DNA from: Polyangiaceae bacterium
GTDB lineage: Bacteria > Myxococcota_A > Polyangia > Polyangiales > Polyangiaceae
Length of the DNA: 64,000 nucleotides
Reading direction: 5' to 3'
Assembly (NCBI GenBank): GCA_016712345.1
Contig: JADJRH010000011.1
Coordinates: forward strand, 5,326,630 to 5,390,629
Every line of letters begins with the position of its first letter. Position 1 is the stretch's first letter. The position numbers and the translations under genes are program-made. Under the pieces are notes generated by a model. The model was not told where the DNA came from. It saw only the letters and a program-made list of their open reading frames with translations, and did not search any database. Of the stretch, positions 8,971 through 17,611 are shown one piece after another.

Positions 8971-9402
8971 TCAAGGAGAACCGGTGGAGGCCACTACAAG
9001 CAGCCAATAATCCACACACTCGGCGTTGCGAACCACCATGGTTTCTGTATCGGCGCGCACAAGTTCTACCTGCGATCCGGCGGCCTGCGCGATGGTGCCT
9101 TCATCTTCGGTGCCGTGGCGGTTGAACGAAAGGTACGCTTGGTAAAAGCGGGGCACGTCGCCGAGTTTGTGTTCAAGCTCGTAGTGCATTCCACCGGGAA
9201 ACCAAAGCAGTTCACCATCCCAATCGCTTGTCATGTACACACCGTTTAGAACGGTGCCTTCGGTGTACAAGACGGGTGGGTTGCGCTCTTCGGACCGGTC
9301 ACACGTTTCAGGGCCGGGGTTGTAATCGTCGGGACCGCAGCCCGCGAGGGCAAGCACAAACACAGGGGAAACGAAGGCCAATATCGATCGCGGCGCGAAC
9401 AT
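8971..9402 (-). CDS. Small lipoprotein of unknown function
   Basis: Reading from ATG at 9402 gives 143 aa with a clear lipoprotein signal (MFAPRSILAFVSPVFVLALAGC; Cys at 22). The mature part is short, with two Cys (about residues 35 and 130), aromatic-rich segments (WDGELLWFPGGMHYELEH, DVPRFYQAYLSF) and no recognised domain. The open frame upstream of 9402 is low-information, so 9402 is taken as the start. It converges with the lipoprotein at 8003, with a shared hairpin between them. Confidence 0.65.
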   Translation of the reverse strand: MFAPRSILAFVSPVFVLALAGCGPDDYNPGPETCDRSEERNPPVLYTEGTVLNGVYMTSDWDGELLWFPGGMHYELEHKLGDVPRFYQAYLSFNRHGTEDEGTIAQAAGSQVELVRADTETMVVRNAECVDYWLLVVASTGSP

Positions 9403-9600
9403 GGTGGAACGCGTACGACACGCGCCGAGGGGGCGCAAGATGGCATTTATGGGCGGCCGGGGGAGATGTGTACACGCGCGAGATCGGTGACCAGCCGCCG
9501 TCGGTCGTTTGTGCGTTGGGGGCATAGGGGCGAAGTGTGGGTATAGGATTCACGCCAGGTGCCCGCGCCGAGTTTGTTCTTCCGACAGCGGGGCATACCC

Positions 9601-9816
9601 GATCTACCATCGTTCCGATCTAACATCGTTTCGGTCTACCCTCGCTCCGATCTACCATCGTTCCGATCTAACCTCGTTTCGGTCTACCCTCGTTCCGATC
9701 TACCATCGACCCGATCTACCATCGACCCGATCTACCCTCGTTTCGGTCTACCCTCGCTCCGATCTACCCTCGTTCCGGTCTACCCTCGTTCCGGTCTACC
9801 CTCGTTCCGGTCTACC
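9601..9816. repeat. 16-bp tandem repeat array, about 13.5 units
   Basis: Units start every 16 bp from 9601, with consensus GATCTACCMTCGTTYC. Base variants (ACC/AAC, TTCC/TTTC/CTCC/ACCC, GATC/GGTC) are arranged partly as a higher-order pattern, and the last units (9777-9808) are identical. Units are contiguous with no spacers, so this is not a CRISPR. The array fills most of the gap (9403-9984) between a divergent lipoprotein and the TSUP gene. Open frames across it are only the 16-aa periodic translation of the array. The remainder of the gap shows nothing recognisable. Confidence 0.95.
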
Positions 9817-9984
9817 TTGGGAGCGGCCGTCGCTGGCCACTCGACGAAGGAGAGGCGGAGTTCGCAATAGGTGCGCAGGGGACGTTTTGCACTTCGGCGT
9901 GGATTGGTGGAGGGCGGCTAATATCGGTGGCTAAGTGGTATTCTGGGAGGGAGCCTTTTATACTGTTCGGAAAAGCGGGAAACG

Positions 9985-10491
9985 ATGGATCAAGCGTGGA
10001 TGTTTGTAGTGACTGGGCTGCTTGTGGGGGTGCTCTCAGGCATGCTCGGCATTGGGGGCGCGGTGGTGCTTGTGCCGGTGCTCGTTTTGGTGTTTGGCTT
10101 TACGCAGGGGCGCGCGCAGGGAACGACGATCGGTGCGCTTGTGCCGCCGATTGGGATCTTTGCGGCGATGCAATATTACCGCAACGGAATGCTGGATGTG
10201 CGCGTGGCGGCGCTCATTGCGTTGGGATTTGTTTTTGGGGCGCTGGGGGGCGCATCGCTCGTGCCGTATGTGCCGCAGATCTGGCTGAAGCGCATTTTTG
10301 CGTCGGTGCTTGTGTACGTTGCGGCGGAGCTGATTTTTCAGGATCCAAAGCGAAAAGTGGGCGCCGTTCTGCCGGGGGTGATCGCGATTGGGCTTTTGTG
10401 GATTGTGTACGCCATTCGAAAAGCGCTTGGAAAAAAGCCGAAACCGCCGACGCTTGGGCCGCCGCCGCCGGACATTGAGTACTTTATTTGA
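9985..10491 (+). CDS. TauE/SafE-type (TSUP) membrane transporter, short form
   Basis: The 168-aa product begins with an amphipathic start and a glycine-rich membrane segment (GLLVGVLSGMLGIGGAVVLVPVLVLVFGF) typical of the TSUP family, which moves sulfite, sulfonates or related anions. Four to five membrane segments are visible, then a Pro/Lys-rich cytoplasmic tail. Family members usually have 7-8 membrane segments and about 250 aa, so this is a reduced version that may work as a dimer. GGGAAACG precedes the ATG as a modest ribosome binding site. It is followed by a repeat-rich intergenic region and appears to be a single-gene unit. The substrate cannot be inferred. Confidence 0.75.
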   Translation: MDQAWMFVVTGLLVGVLSGMLGIGGAVVLVPVLVLVFGFTQGRAQGTTIGALVPPIGIFAAMQYYRNGMLDVRVAALIALGFVFGALGGASLVPYVPQIWLKRIFASVLVYVAAELIFQDPKRKVGAVLPGVIAIGLLWIVYAIRKALGKKPKPPTLGPPPPDIEYFI

Positions 10492-10532
10492 CGCGGCGAC
10501 GGGGGGCCGAACCATGTGTACGCTGCGGCGCG

Positions 10533-10801
10533 GCCCCGCCCTGAGCGAAAGCACGCGTTATTCACGAGGCGATTGCGCGAAGGGCCCAATCCGCAGCGAA
10601 AAGGCCGCACGCCGGGGCGCAGGACCGGAAACAGACTCTCCGTCTGTTGGAGGTTCCGAGCACCGACGTACGGCCTTTGCAGCGCGGATTCGGACCCTCT
10701 CGCGCGGAGTCCTTGTGAATAACGCGGGCTAGCGAGCGATTTGGGCGGGGCGGGCGGCGCGAGAGCGCGAAGCGCCGAGCAGACGACCGGGGGTGGGCAG
10801 C
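10533..10801. repeat. REP-like palindromic repeat, copy 1 (interrupted)
   Basis: The left part GCCCCGCCCTGAGCGA (10533-10548) and the right part (10731-10801) together match the uninterrupted copy at 17495-17586. The right 71 bp are identical in both. The stem is GCCCCGCCC / GGGCGGGGC, followed by a second small hairpin (GGCGC...GCGCC). In this copy 182 bp replace the 5-bp GCGCA found in the loop of copy 2. It occupies most of the gap between the TSUP gene and the kinase; the remaining bases (10802-10907) show nothing recognisable. Confidence 0.85.
10549..10730. mobile_element. 182-bp near-perfect hairpin element (MITE-like) nested in the REP-like repeat
   Basis: The two halves are imperfect reverse complements along their whole length (arms about 85 nt, loop ACTCTCCGT). 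The outer ends are AGCACGCGTTATTCAC and its near complement GTGAATAACGCGGGCT. It contains no coding frame. It sits in the loop of a repeat that is intact elsewhere in the window, which indicates insertion. Non-autonomous mobility is inferred from structure only. No transposase is nearby. Confidence 0.65.
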
Positions 10802-10913
10802 TGATGGGGAAGAGCGTCGTGTGCCACGTGACGCGCGACGGCTTTCTGTGGGCTTGAGGTGCGGCGCGCATTGGTGCCGCAAGTGGGCGGCCGGCTGATA
10901 TACGAACAGGAGG

Positions 10914-13900
10914 ATGGGAACTCCGGTGATCCTCGGCGAGCGCTTTCGCCTGGAGAACCTTACCGCACGCGGTGGAATGGGTGCGGTGTACCGCGGTTTT
11001 GATTTGGTGACGGGTCAACCGATCGCGGTGAAGATCGGCTCTCACGAAAGTCGAAGTCAGGCGGCGCGCTTCGCGCGGGAAGCGATGGTGCTTGCGCGGC
11101 TGTCTCATCCGGGGATCGTGAGGTACATCGCGTCGGGGAATGGGCCGGAGGAGTCGCAGGCGTATTTGGTGATGGAGTGGGTGGAGGGGATGACGCTGCG
11201 GGAGCGCATCGCTTCTGGGCCGCTTGGGGTGGATGACGCGGTGGCGTGCGCTGCGGCGATCGCGCGCGCGCTTGCGGCTGCACATGCCGCGGGCGTGGTG
11301 CACCGGGATTTGAAGCCGGGAAACATCATGCTTGTGGGTGGCGATCCCGAGAACGTGCGGCTGATTGACTTTGGGGTGGCTCGGCCGATCGACGTGGAGG
11401 ATGAGGTGACCGGCACGGGCGCGGTGATCGGTACGGCGGGGTACATGGCGCCCGAACAGGCGCGCGATTCGTCGAGTATTGGGGCGCCGGCCGATGTGTA
11501 CGCACTGGGATGTGTACTCTTTAAGTGTTTGACAGGGGCGACTCCTTTCACGGGTGAAGATCTGTTGGCGATCTTGGTGAAGCTTGTGTTGGAGGAGCCG
11601 CCACGGTTGCGATCAGTGCGTGCGGACGTGCCGGAGTGGCTTGACCATTTGGTGTCGCAGATGTTGGAGCGGGAGCCGGAGTACCGACCTGCGAGTGCGG
11701 CGGCGGTGGCCACAACGCTTGAGCGTCGGAGAGATGCGTCGTCACCATCGCACACGACGATTTTTCCGCGCGCCGGTGCGGCCCGCGGTGGAGCGCTGAC
11801 TGCGTCGGAGCGGAGTTTTGGGTGCGCGGTGTTGGCGGCGGCGGCATCGGATGATCTGGTTTTGGTGCTGAGCGACGAGGATCGAAAGGCGCTTGTGGAT
11901 GCGGCGCGGCCCTTGGGCGCGGAGGTACACTTTCTTGCGGATCGGTCGATTTTGGCGGCGATTCCGGCGGAAGGGCGCGCGACGGATCGAGCGGCTCGGG
12001 CGGCGCGGACGGCGCTCGCGCTTCGGCCGTTGCTGATTGGAATGCCGCTTTGTGTGCTTGTGGGGGAGCACGCGGCGTCAAACCGCGTGGCGGAAGCGTT
12101 GGATCGCAATCTGCCAATGCTTCGGCGGGATCGGTCGTTCGCGATCAGGCTGGATGAAACGGCGGCGGGGCTGCTGGACGCGCGCTTCGATATCGGAGGT
12201 GATGAGTTGGGCCTGTATCTGCGCGGCGAGCGGGATGCGGGGCAGATCTCGCGGACGTTGCTGGGCAAGCCGACACCCTGCGTTGGGCGTGAGCGGGAGA
12301 TGGGTACACTTCTCGCGATCTTGGCGGAGGTTGTTGAGGAGCGTGCGGCGCGCGCGGCGCTTGTGACGGGTGATGCGGGCGCTGGGAAGTCGCGACTGCG
12401 GCATGAAGTGGTGCGGCGCGCGGAGCAGAGTCATCCCGAGCTGGAGGTGTGGATTGGACGGTCGGATCCGCTCGCGGCGGGCTCGCCGTTTGCGCTGCTG
12501 AGTCAGGCGTTGCGGCGGGCCACGGGGATCGGCGCAACCGACTCGCCGGATGTGGCGCAAAAGAAGCTGCGCGCGCGTGTGGGTCGGCATGTTTCGGGCG
12601 CGCTTGCGCAAAGCACAACGGAGTTTTTGGGCGAGGTGTGTGCGCTGCCTTTCGACGACGCGGCGAGTGTTCAGCTGCGCGCGGCGCGGCGTGAACCACC
12701 GCTGATGGCGGACCAGATGTTGCGCGCTTTTGAAACGCTTGTGCGCGCCGAAACGGAGGCGGGGCCGCTGTTGATTGTGCTGGAGGATTTGCACTGGGGA
12801 GACTTGCCGAGCCTTCGGTTTGTGGACGCGGTGATGCGGCACGAGTGGCCGATCTGCGTGCTGGCGGTGGCGCGGCCGGAGGTACACACGCGTTTTCCGG
12901 ATCTGTTTCGACGAGCCTCGATGACGGAGATTCGGCTTCCGGCACTTTCGAAAAAAAGCGCAACGCAACTTGCGCGCGTGGTGCTCGGGCAAGAGGCCGA
13001 TGCGGCGCTCATCGGCAAGCTTGTGGATATGTCGGCGGGGAACGCATTTTATCTGGAGGAGCTGCTGAGGGCCGCCGCGGCGGGCAAGGTCGATTCGCTG
13101 CCGCAAACGGTGCTCGCCATGGCGCAGTCGGTGCTCGATACGCTCGATCCATCGTCGCGAATGGCGCTGCGCGCGTGCAGTTTGTTGGTCGCGTCGATTC
13201 GGACCGAACCGTTGGCCGCCATGCTCGGCGTCTCCGCGGCGGACGCGCGCGCTCTTCTCGATCCGCTTGTGTTTTCGGAGCTGCTCACGAAGCTCCGCGC
13301 GGTGCCTGGTTCGCCGGGAGAAGAGTACGCATTTCGTCACGCGCTTTTGCGCGAGGCCGCTTATGCAATGCTCGACGAGGCCGATCGTATGCGCGGGCAT
13401 CGGCGTGCGGCCGAAGTGCTTGAGGCGGCGGGAGAGCGCGATCCGATGCTGCTCGCGGAGCACTACGAGCGCGGTGGGCAGCCGGCCGATGCGGTGACGC
13501 ATTACCTTCACGCGGCGGAGCAGGCTCTCGCGGGCAACGACTTGGCGGATGCGATCGAGCGGGCGGATCGGGCGATTGGATGCGGCGCCGCGGGCCCACA
13601 ATTGGGGGCGTTGCACCTTGTGAAGGCCGAAGCCGAGCGGTGGCGTGGGCGCAACACGGAGGGGCGGGCACACGCGCTCGCAGCGCTCGAAGCGTTGCCA
13701 ACTGGCAGCGCGCCTTGGTGCACGGCCGCGAGTGAACTTGCGTCGTGCGCGCTGAAGCTTTTGGAGCCCGCGACGGTGGATGATCTGGGCGAGCAGCTGA
13801 TCGCGTGCGTGGCAAAAGCCGGCCAGTCGGCATCGGCCGCGCTGATGGTCGCGTGCGCGCGCGTGGCAGCGGCGGCGCTTTTGGGAGGGCGCGCGAAAAC

Positions 13901-14774
13901 GGCGGCGGCACTGCTCGATGTGCTTGTGCAGGCCGACGACGGCGCTGTTGCGACCGCTCCCGAGGTGCGCGCCCGTGTGCTCGAAACGCGTGCGATCGCG
14001 GCGCTTTGTGAAGGGGATTTGTGCGCCTTCGTGGAGAGGTCGGAGTTGGCAACGGGGGCGTTTTTGGAAATCGGCGACGTTCGGTCGGCGACAATTCAAC
14101 ACGCCAATCAAGGCCACGTTTACGGCGCGCTGGGCGCTTACGAACGCGCCGAAACAGCGCTTCGCGAGGTGCTCACGCATGCGGAGCCGCTGGCACTTCC
14201 GCAACTGCTTTCGGCGGCCAAACAAAACCTGGGAAACGTGCTGAGCCGCGTGGGGAAGTTCGCCGAAGCGCGCACGCTGCTCGAAGAGAGCCTGGCTGCG
14301 GCGATTGCTCAGGGAGATCGGCGGCTCGAAGTGGGGGCGCGTGTGTACCTTTCGCTTTGCGCTTCGGCGACGGGTGATCTCGACACGGCGTTGAACCAGG
14401 TGGCCGACATCACAACCAAGGGAATGCCCGCGCTGCATGTGTACGCACTGGGTGCGCGGGCCCGAGCGCTTCTGGCGAAAGGAAGAACCGACGAAGCACT
14501 GGGAGCGGCTGAAGAAGCCATGGACAGCCTGCGGCGACTCGGCGGAACCATCGAAGAAGGTGAGGCGCTGGTGCGGCTGACGCACATCGAAGCGCTGATC
14601 AGCGCAGGTCGACGGGACCAAGCCGCGGAGGCGCTCGCTGAAGCACGTCGCGCGATTGAGAAGCGGGCGGAGCGTATTCAAAACCCCATCCTTCGACAAA
14701 CCTTCCTTGACCGTGTGGCGGAGAATGCGCAAACATTCGATTTGGCCGCCAAGGGCATGCGAGCAGTGGGCTAG
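10914..14774 (+). CDS. Ser/Thr protein kinase fused to AAA-type ATPase and TPR-like domain
   Basis: Residues 1-270 are a PknB-type kinase with Gly loop GGMGAVYRG, catalytic Lys in AVKIG, HRDLKPGN and DFG (LIDFGVAR), so it is predicted active. A linker follows, then (about 460-800) a predicted-ATPase region with Walker A GDAGAGKS and Walker B LLIVLEDLHWGD, and then about 450 residues of helical TPR-like repeats. This kinase-ATPase-TPR fusion is common in myxobacteria and is cytoplasmic. Partner proteins usually bind the repeats. AGGAGG (10908-10913) abuts the ATG with zero spacing, so GTG at 10926 (12 bp away) is an alternative start, removing four residues. The DUF2169 gene follows after 27 bp and is probably co-transcribed. 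Confidence 0.93.
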   Translation: MGTPVILGERFRLENLTARGGMGAVYRGFDLVTGQPIAVKIGSHESRSQAARFAREAMVLARLSHPGIVRYIASGNGPEESQAYLVMEWVEGMTLRERIASGPLGVDDAVACAAAIARALAAAHAAGVVHRDLKPGNIMLVGGDPENVRLIDFGVARPIDVEDEVTGTGAVIGTAGYMAPEQARDSSSIGAPADVYALGCVLFKCLTGATPFTGEDLLAILVKLVLEEPPRLRSVRADVPEWLDHLVSQMLEREPEYRPASAAAVATTLERRRDASSPSHTTIFPRAGAARGGALTASERSFGCAVLAAAASDDLVLVLSDEDRKALVDAARPLGAEVHFLADRSILAAIPAEGRATDRAARAARTALALRPLLIGMPLCVLVGEHAASNRVAEALDRNLPMLRRDRSFAIRLDETAAGLLDARFDIGGDELGLYLRGERDAGQISRTLLGKPTPCVGREREMGTLLAILAEVVEERAARAALVTGDAGAGKSRLRHEVVRRAEQSHPELEVWIGRSDPLAAGSPFALLSQALRRATGIGATDSPDVAQKKLRARVGRHVSGALAQSTTEFLGEVCALPFDDAASVQLRAARREPPLMADQMLRAFETLVRAETEAGPLLIVLEDLHWGDLPSLRFVDAVMRHEWPICVLAVARPEVHTRFPDLFRRASMTEIRLPALSKKSATQLARVVLGQEADAALIGKLVDMSAGNAFYLEELLRAAAAGKVDSLPQTVLAMAQSVLDTLDPSSRMALRACSLLVASIRTEPLAAMLGVSAADARALLDPLVFSELLTKLRAVPGSPGEEYAFRHALLREAAYAMLDEADRMRGHRRAAEVLEAAGERDPMLLAEHYERGGQPADAVTHYLHAAEQALAGNDLADAIERADRAIGCGAAGPQLGALHLVKAEAERWRGRNTEGRAHALAALEALPTGSAPWCTAASELASCALKLLEPATVDDLGEQLIACVAKAGQSASAALMVACARVAAAALLGGRAKTAAALLDVLVQADDGAVATAPEVRARVLETRAIAALCEGDLCAFVERSELATGAFLEIGDVRSATIQHANQGHVYGALGAYERAETALREVLTHAEPLALPQLLSAAKQNLGNVLSRVGKFAEARTLLEESLAAAIAQGDRRLEVGARVYLSLCASATGDLDTALNQVADITTKGMPALHVYALGARARALLAKGRTDEALGAAEEAMDSLRRLGGTIEEGEALVRLTHIEALISAGRRDQAAEALAEARRAIEKRAERIQNPILRQTFLDRVAENAQTFDLAAKGMRAVG

Positions 14775-14801
14775 TTTTTTGGGAGGCTTGGCAACAGCGT
14801 T

Positions 14802-17429
14802 ATGGAAGTCGTCACCAAGCCACCCTTCGTTGCAACGGCGTTTGGTTTTCAGCCGGCTGAGGGCGTTTTCGCGCTGACAATTGTCGCGAAGCTCACGCTT
14901 CTGTTGGTTCCGGGCGTGTGCGCCGTTTCGTCGGAGGCGGAGGAAATCCACGAATCGGAGGGCTATTGGGACGACGACCCTAAACGAAGCTTGTACGTGC
15001 CGAGCGACTTGGCGCCCCTGAAACGGAAAGCCGAGGTGTTGCTGGTAGGCAGCGCATTTGCGCCGAACGGGCGGCCTGTTCAATCGCTGCACGCTCGCAT
15101 TGCAGTGGGCGAAATCGACAAGGTGATTCAGGTCTTTGGGCCACGCCTTTTCACGGCGACGGGAGATCTGCGGCTGGGCAGCGCGTGGACGAAAATGCCG
15201 CTGCGGTACGAGCGCGCGCCGGGAGGCCCCGACACGTGGAATCCGGTGGGTGTGGTGTTGGACGGAGCGCGGGATCCCTACGGGCAGAAGCACCTCCCCA
15301 ATCTGCAACCCGCGGCGGTGGAGTGGCGCGATCCCGAGCAACACATGCCCCCGGTGGGGTTTGGTCCAATCCCTTCAACGTGGCCTTCGCGCGTGGAGCG
15401 GCTCGCGGGTCGCGACGACATCGCAAACCTTCGCGACGCTTTGCGAAGGCCCCTCGGCGATGATTTTGATGCGGCGTTTTTTCAGGATGCTCCGTTCGAT
15501 CAGCAGCTTGCGAGCCTTCGGGCGGATCAATCGATCTTGCTCGAAAACCTGCACCCGGAGCATGAGCGCCTCAACACCCGGCTGCCCGGCATAAAGCCGA
15601 TCGCAACCGTTGAGCTTGCCGGCGAAGCGCCGCGGGAAATCGCGTTGGAAGCCGACACGCTGTGGATCGACACGGATCGCGCGCGGTGTACACTCACTTT
15701 TCGTGCTCACTTTGGGGTTTCGAGCGCGACCCCGCGAGGCCGTGTACACATCACGTCCAGCGAAGGTGAAACGCGAAACCCAACCCCCGTTGGAATTCGA
15801 TTGGCCATTGCATCGCCCGGAGAGCGCGTGTTGGTGTTGGGGGCGGAAGCTCCCGACGGCGACGAGGCTCCCGCAAAGCCGCTACGAAGTGCGGGAAGGC
15901 CACATCAGCCATCCACAGACGACGTGGCTCGCGAAATTACGGCGGTGCAAGAAGCGGCGCCGCCGTCGCCTCAACTGCCGTTTTCGCCGGCAAAAAAGCC
16001 AGATTCTGTGCCCGCCCCCGCGAACAAGAGGGCGCGGGCGGCATCCTCCGCCGTTCAGTCGCGGCGCAGTGGAACCGAAGAGTTCGTGGTGACGCCGGAG
16101 TACCTGGCGTCGGCCGCCGGTCCAGCGTGGCTTGCATCAGCGGGAGCGCCGCCGGCGCCGCCCCCTCCCCCGCCGCCGCAAAGTGCCTTGCCGTTCGGTC
16201 AAGAGGCGCCGACAGCACCTCGAACGCGACCGCCCACAATACCTCCTGCGCCCGGGATGATTCCTCCGCCGCCGGGTACACCGGCTGTAGCGCCCACCTT
16301 TGGGGCGCCTCCCCCGTTTGCGCCGCCGCCCACGTTCTCGGCGCAGCCTGTCGCGGAGCCGCCGCCGCTCGATGTGATGATGCGCGCACCGGTGGCCGCA
16401 CCTGTTTCGCTGTCAAACGCGTCGAATTTTGCACTCGCCGCGGCCATTGCGCCGGTTTCGGCGGCGCCGAGCGTGTCGAGTTCAAGTCCACCGGTCGATG
16501 CGGGCCCTGTTCTCAAGCTCAGCGATGCCGAAGCGCGCTCAATGAGCGCCGCCACATCGGTCGGTGTACTCGCGGCGTCCAACGCGGCCGCGGGGCCTGC
16601 TCCCAAACGAAAGGTCGCTGCCAAAACGGAAGAGCCGGAGGCCGGCAAAGCGGAAAGCGCCGACTATCTCGAAGTGCTTTGGTACGACCGAGCCATTGCT
16701 CCGCGGCTTCGCGATCATGCGGTGTTTGGGCCGTGGATGAAGCCGCCGCCCAAAGCGCCGCCGCCTCAGCAGGGGAAGCCGCCGCCGCAACCTCCATCGC
16801 CTGAAGCCATTGAAAAAGCCGAAAAGGCCGATCTCTACAACATCCTTTCAAAAGATCCTGCCGCTGCCGAAGGGGCGAACGCCACCAAAGGCGACGACGG
16901 TGAGGCGCCGCTCGCGCTTCTCGGTGGAACATTGGCCTTTCCGTTTGATGAGGTGGAGACGCTGAAAACCACAGTGGCGGTGGCAAAGCCGCTCGCTCCC
17001 GCCGACAAGAGGCTCAAGGAGCTGCTCGATCTCGCGGCGGAGCTGCTCAAGTCCGACATGGAGGCGGCTGAAGCGGCGCCCGGCCTCACGTCCAAAATTC
17101 GCGAAGCGTGGCTCAAAGCCAATCGAAGCCATCCCGCGCAGTACATCGACAATCGCGTGGAGCAAAAACTCTTGGAAGCGCGCAAGTATCAAAAGCGCAA
17201 CCTGCTCGACGAAGAGTGGATTCGAGCGCTGCTGACCGTTGGTTCAAACGAAACGTTGACGACATACGTGCCGGTGAAGCTCACCAACCGGCTCCCGCTT
17301 TATGCGCGATTTCAAGTGAAGCTTTTGGCCGAACTCTACCCCCAACAAGACCCGGAAGAGACTTCGGAGGTTGCCTTGAAGGTCAAGGCGATCGCGCGCG
17401 TTGCGGCGCGGCCAAAACTCACCAAGTGA
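14802..17429 (+). CDS. DUF2169 domain-containing protein (type VI secretion-associated family)
   Basis: The first 300 or so residues match the DUF2169 pattern (FALTIVAKLTLLL near the start, SDLAPLKRKAEVLLVGSAFAPNG, RAHFGV). These proteins are often encoded with type VI secretion effectors, where they are thought to act as adaptors or chaperones. The rest of the 875-aa product is a Pro/Ala-rich low-complexity linker (about 390-640, with poly-Pro tracts) and a C-terminal Lys/Glu-rich helical domain (about 690-870) of unknown function. The gene follows the kinase-ATPase by 27 bp. No other type VI genes lie in the window, so a secretion role is family-based inference; a signalling partner of the kinase is the local alternative. 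Confidence 0.85.
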   Translation: MEVVTKPPFVATAFGFQPAEGVFALTIVAKLTLLLVPGVCAVSSEAEEIHESEGYWDDDPKRSLYVPSDLAPLKRKAEVLLVGSAFAPNGRPVQSLHARIAVGEIDKVIQVFGPRLFTATGDLRLGSAWTKMPLRYERAPGGPDTWNPVGVVLDGARDPYGQKHLPNLQPAAVEWRDPEQHMPPVGFGPIPSTWPSRVERLAGRDDIANLRDALRRPLGDDFDAAFFQDAPFDQQLASLRADQSILLENLHPEHERLNTRLPGIKPIATVELAGEAPREIALEADTLWIDTDRARCTLTFRAHFGVSSATPRGRVHITSSEGETRNPTPVGIRLAIASPGERVLVLGAEAPDGDEAPAKPLRSAGRPHQPSTDDVAREITAVQEAAPPSPQLPFSPAKKPDSVPAPANKRARAASSAVQSRRSGTEEFVVTPEYLASAAGPAWLASAGAPPAPPPPPPPQSALPFGQEAPTAPRTRPPTIPPAPGMIPPPPGTPAVAPTFGAPPPFAPPPTFSAQPVAEPPPLDVMMRAPVAAPVSLSNASNFALAAAIAPVSAAPSVSSSSPPVDAGPVLKLSDAEARSMSAATSVGVLAASNAAAGPAPKRKVAAKTEEPEAGKAESADYLEVLWYDRAIAPRLRDHAVFGPWMKPPPKAPPPQQGKPPPQPPSPEAIEKAEKADLYNILSKDPAAAEGANATKGDDGEAPLALLGGTLAFPFDEVETLKTTVAVAKPLAPADKRLKELLDLAAELLKSDMEAAEAAPGLTSKIREAWLKANRSHPAQYIDNRVEQKLLEARKYQKRNLLDEEWIRALLTVGSNETLTTYVPVKLTNRLPLYARFQVKLLAELYPQQDPEETSEVALKVKAIARVAARPKLTK

Positions 17430-17494
17430 GGCGCTACCCAGCGTGGGGCGCGCGGCTTTGGCGCTGACCGAACAGTGTGTACACGACGCGCGGT

Positions 17495-17586
17495 GCCCCG
17501 CCCTGAGCGAGCGCAAGCGAGCGATTTGGGCGGGGCGGGCGGCGCGAGAGCGCGAAGCGCCGAGCAGACGACCGGGGGTGGGCAGC
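17495..17586. repeat. REP-like palindromic repeat, copy 2 (uninterrupted)
   Basis: Stem GCCCCGCCC (17495-17503) pairs with GGGCGGGGC, followed by a second small hairpin. Bases 17516-17586 are identical to 10731-10801. It lies between the DUF2169 gene and the convergent ABC operon, where it could also act as a bidirectional terminator. Confidence 0.85.
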
Positions 17587-17611
17587 ACCAAGATCGAAAG
17601 TGTACTCTTTG

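Noticed and set aside
9601..9816. Possible CRISPR
   Set aside because: Units are contiguous 16-mers without unique spacers, and no cas gene is in the window.
9509..9934. Open frames across the 16-bp array reading YHRSDLTSFRSTLAP-like repeats
   Set aside because: The peptide is only the 16-residue periodic translation of the array, with no start signal or homologue.
12078..15344. A 1088-aa open frame on the minus strand
   Set aside because: It is the antisense shadow of the kinase-ATPase and DUF2169 genes: Arg/His-rich, with no domain and no ribosome binding site.
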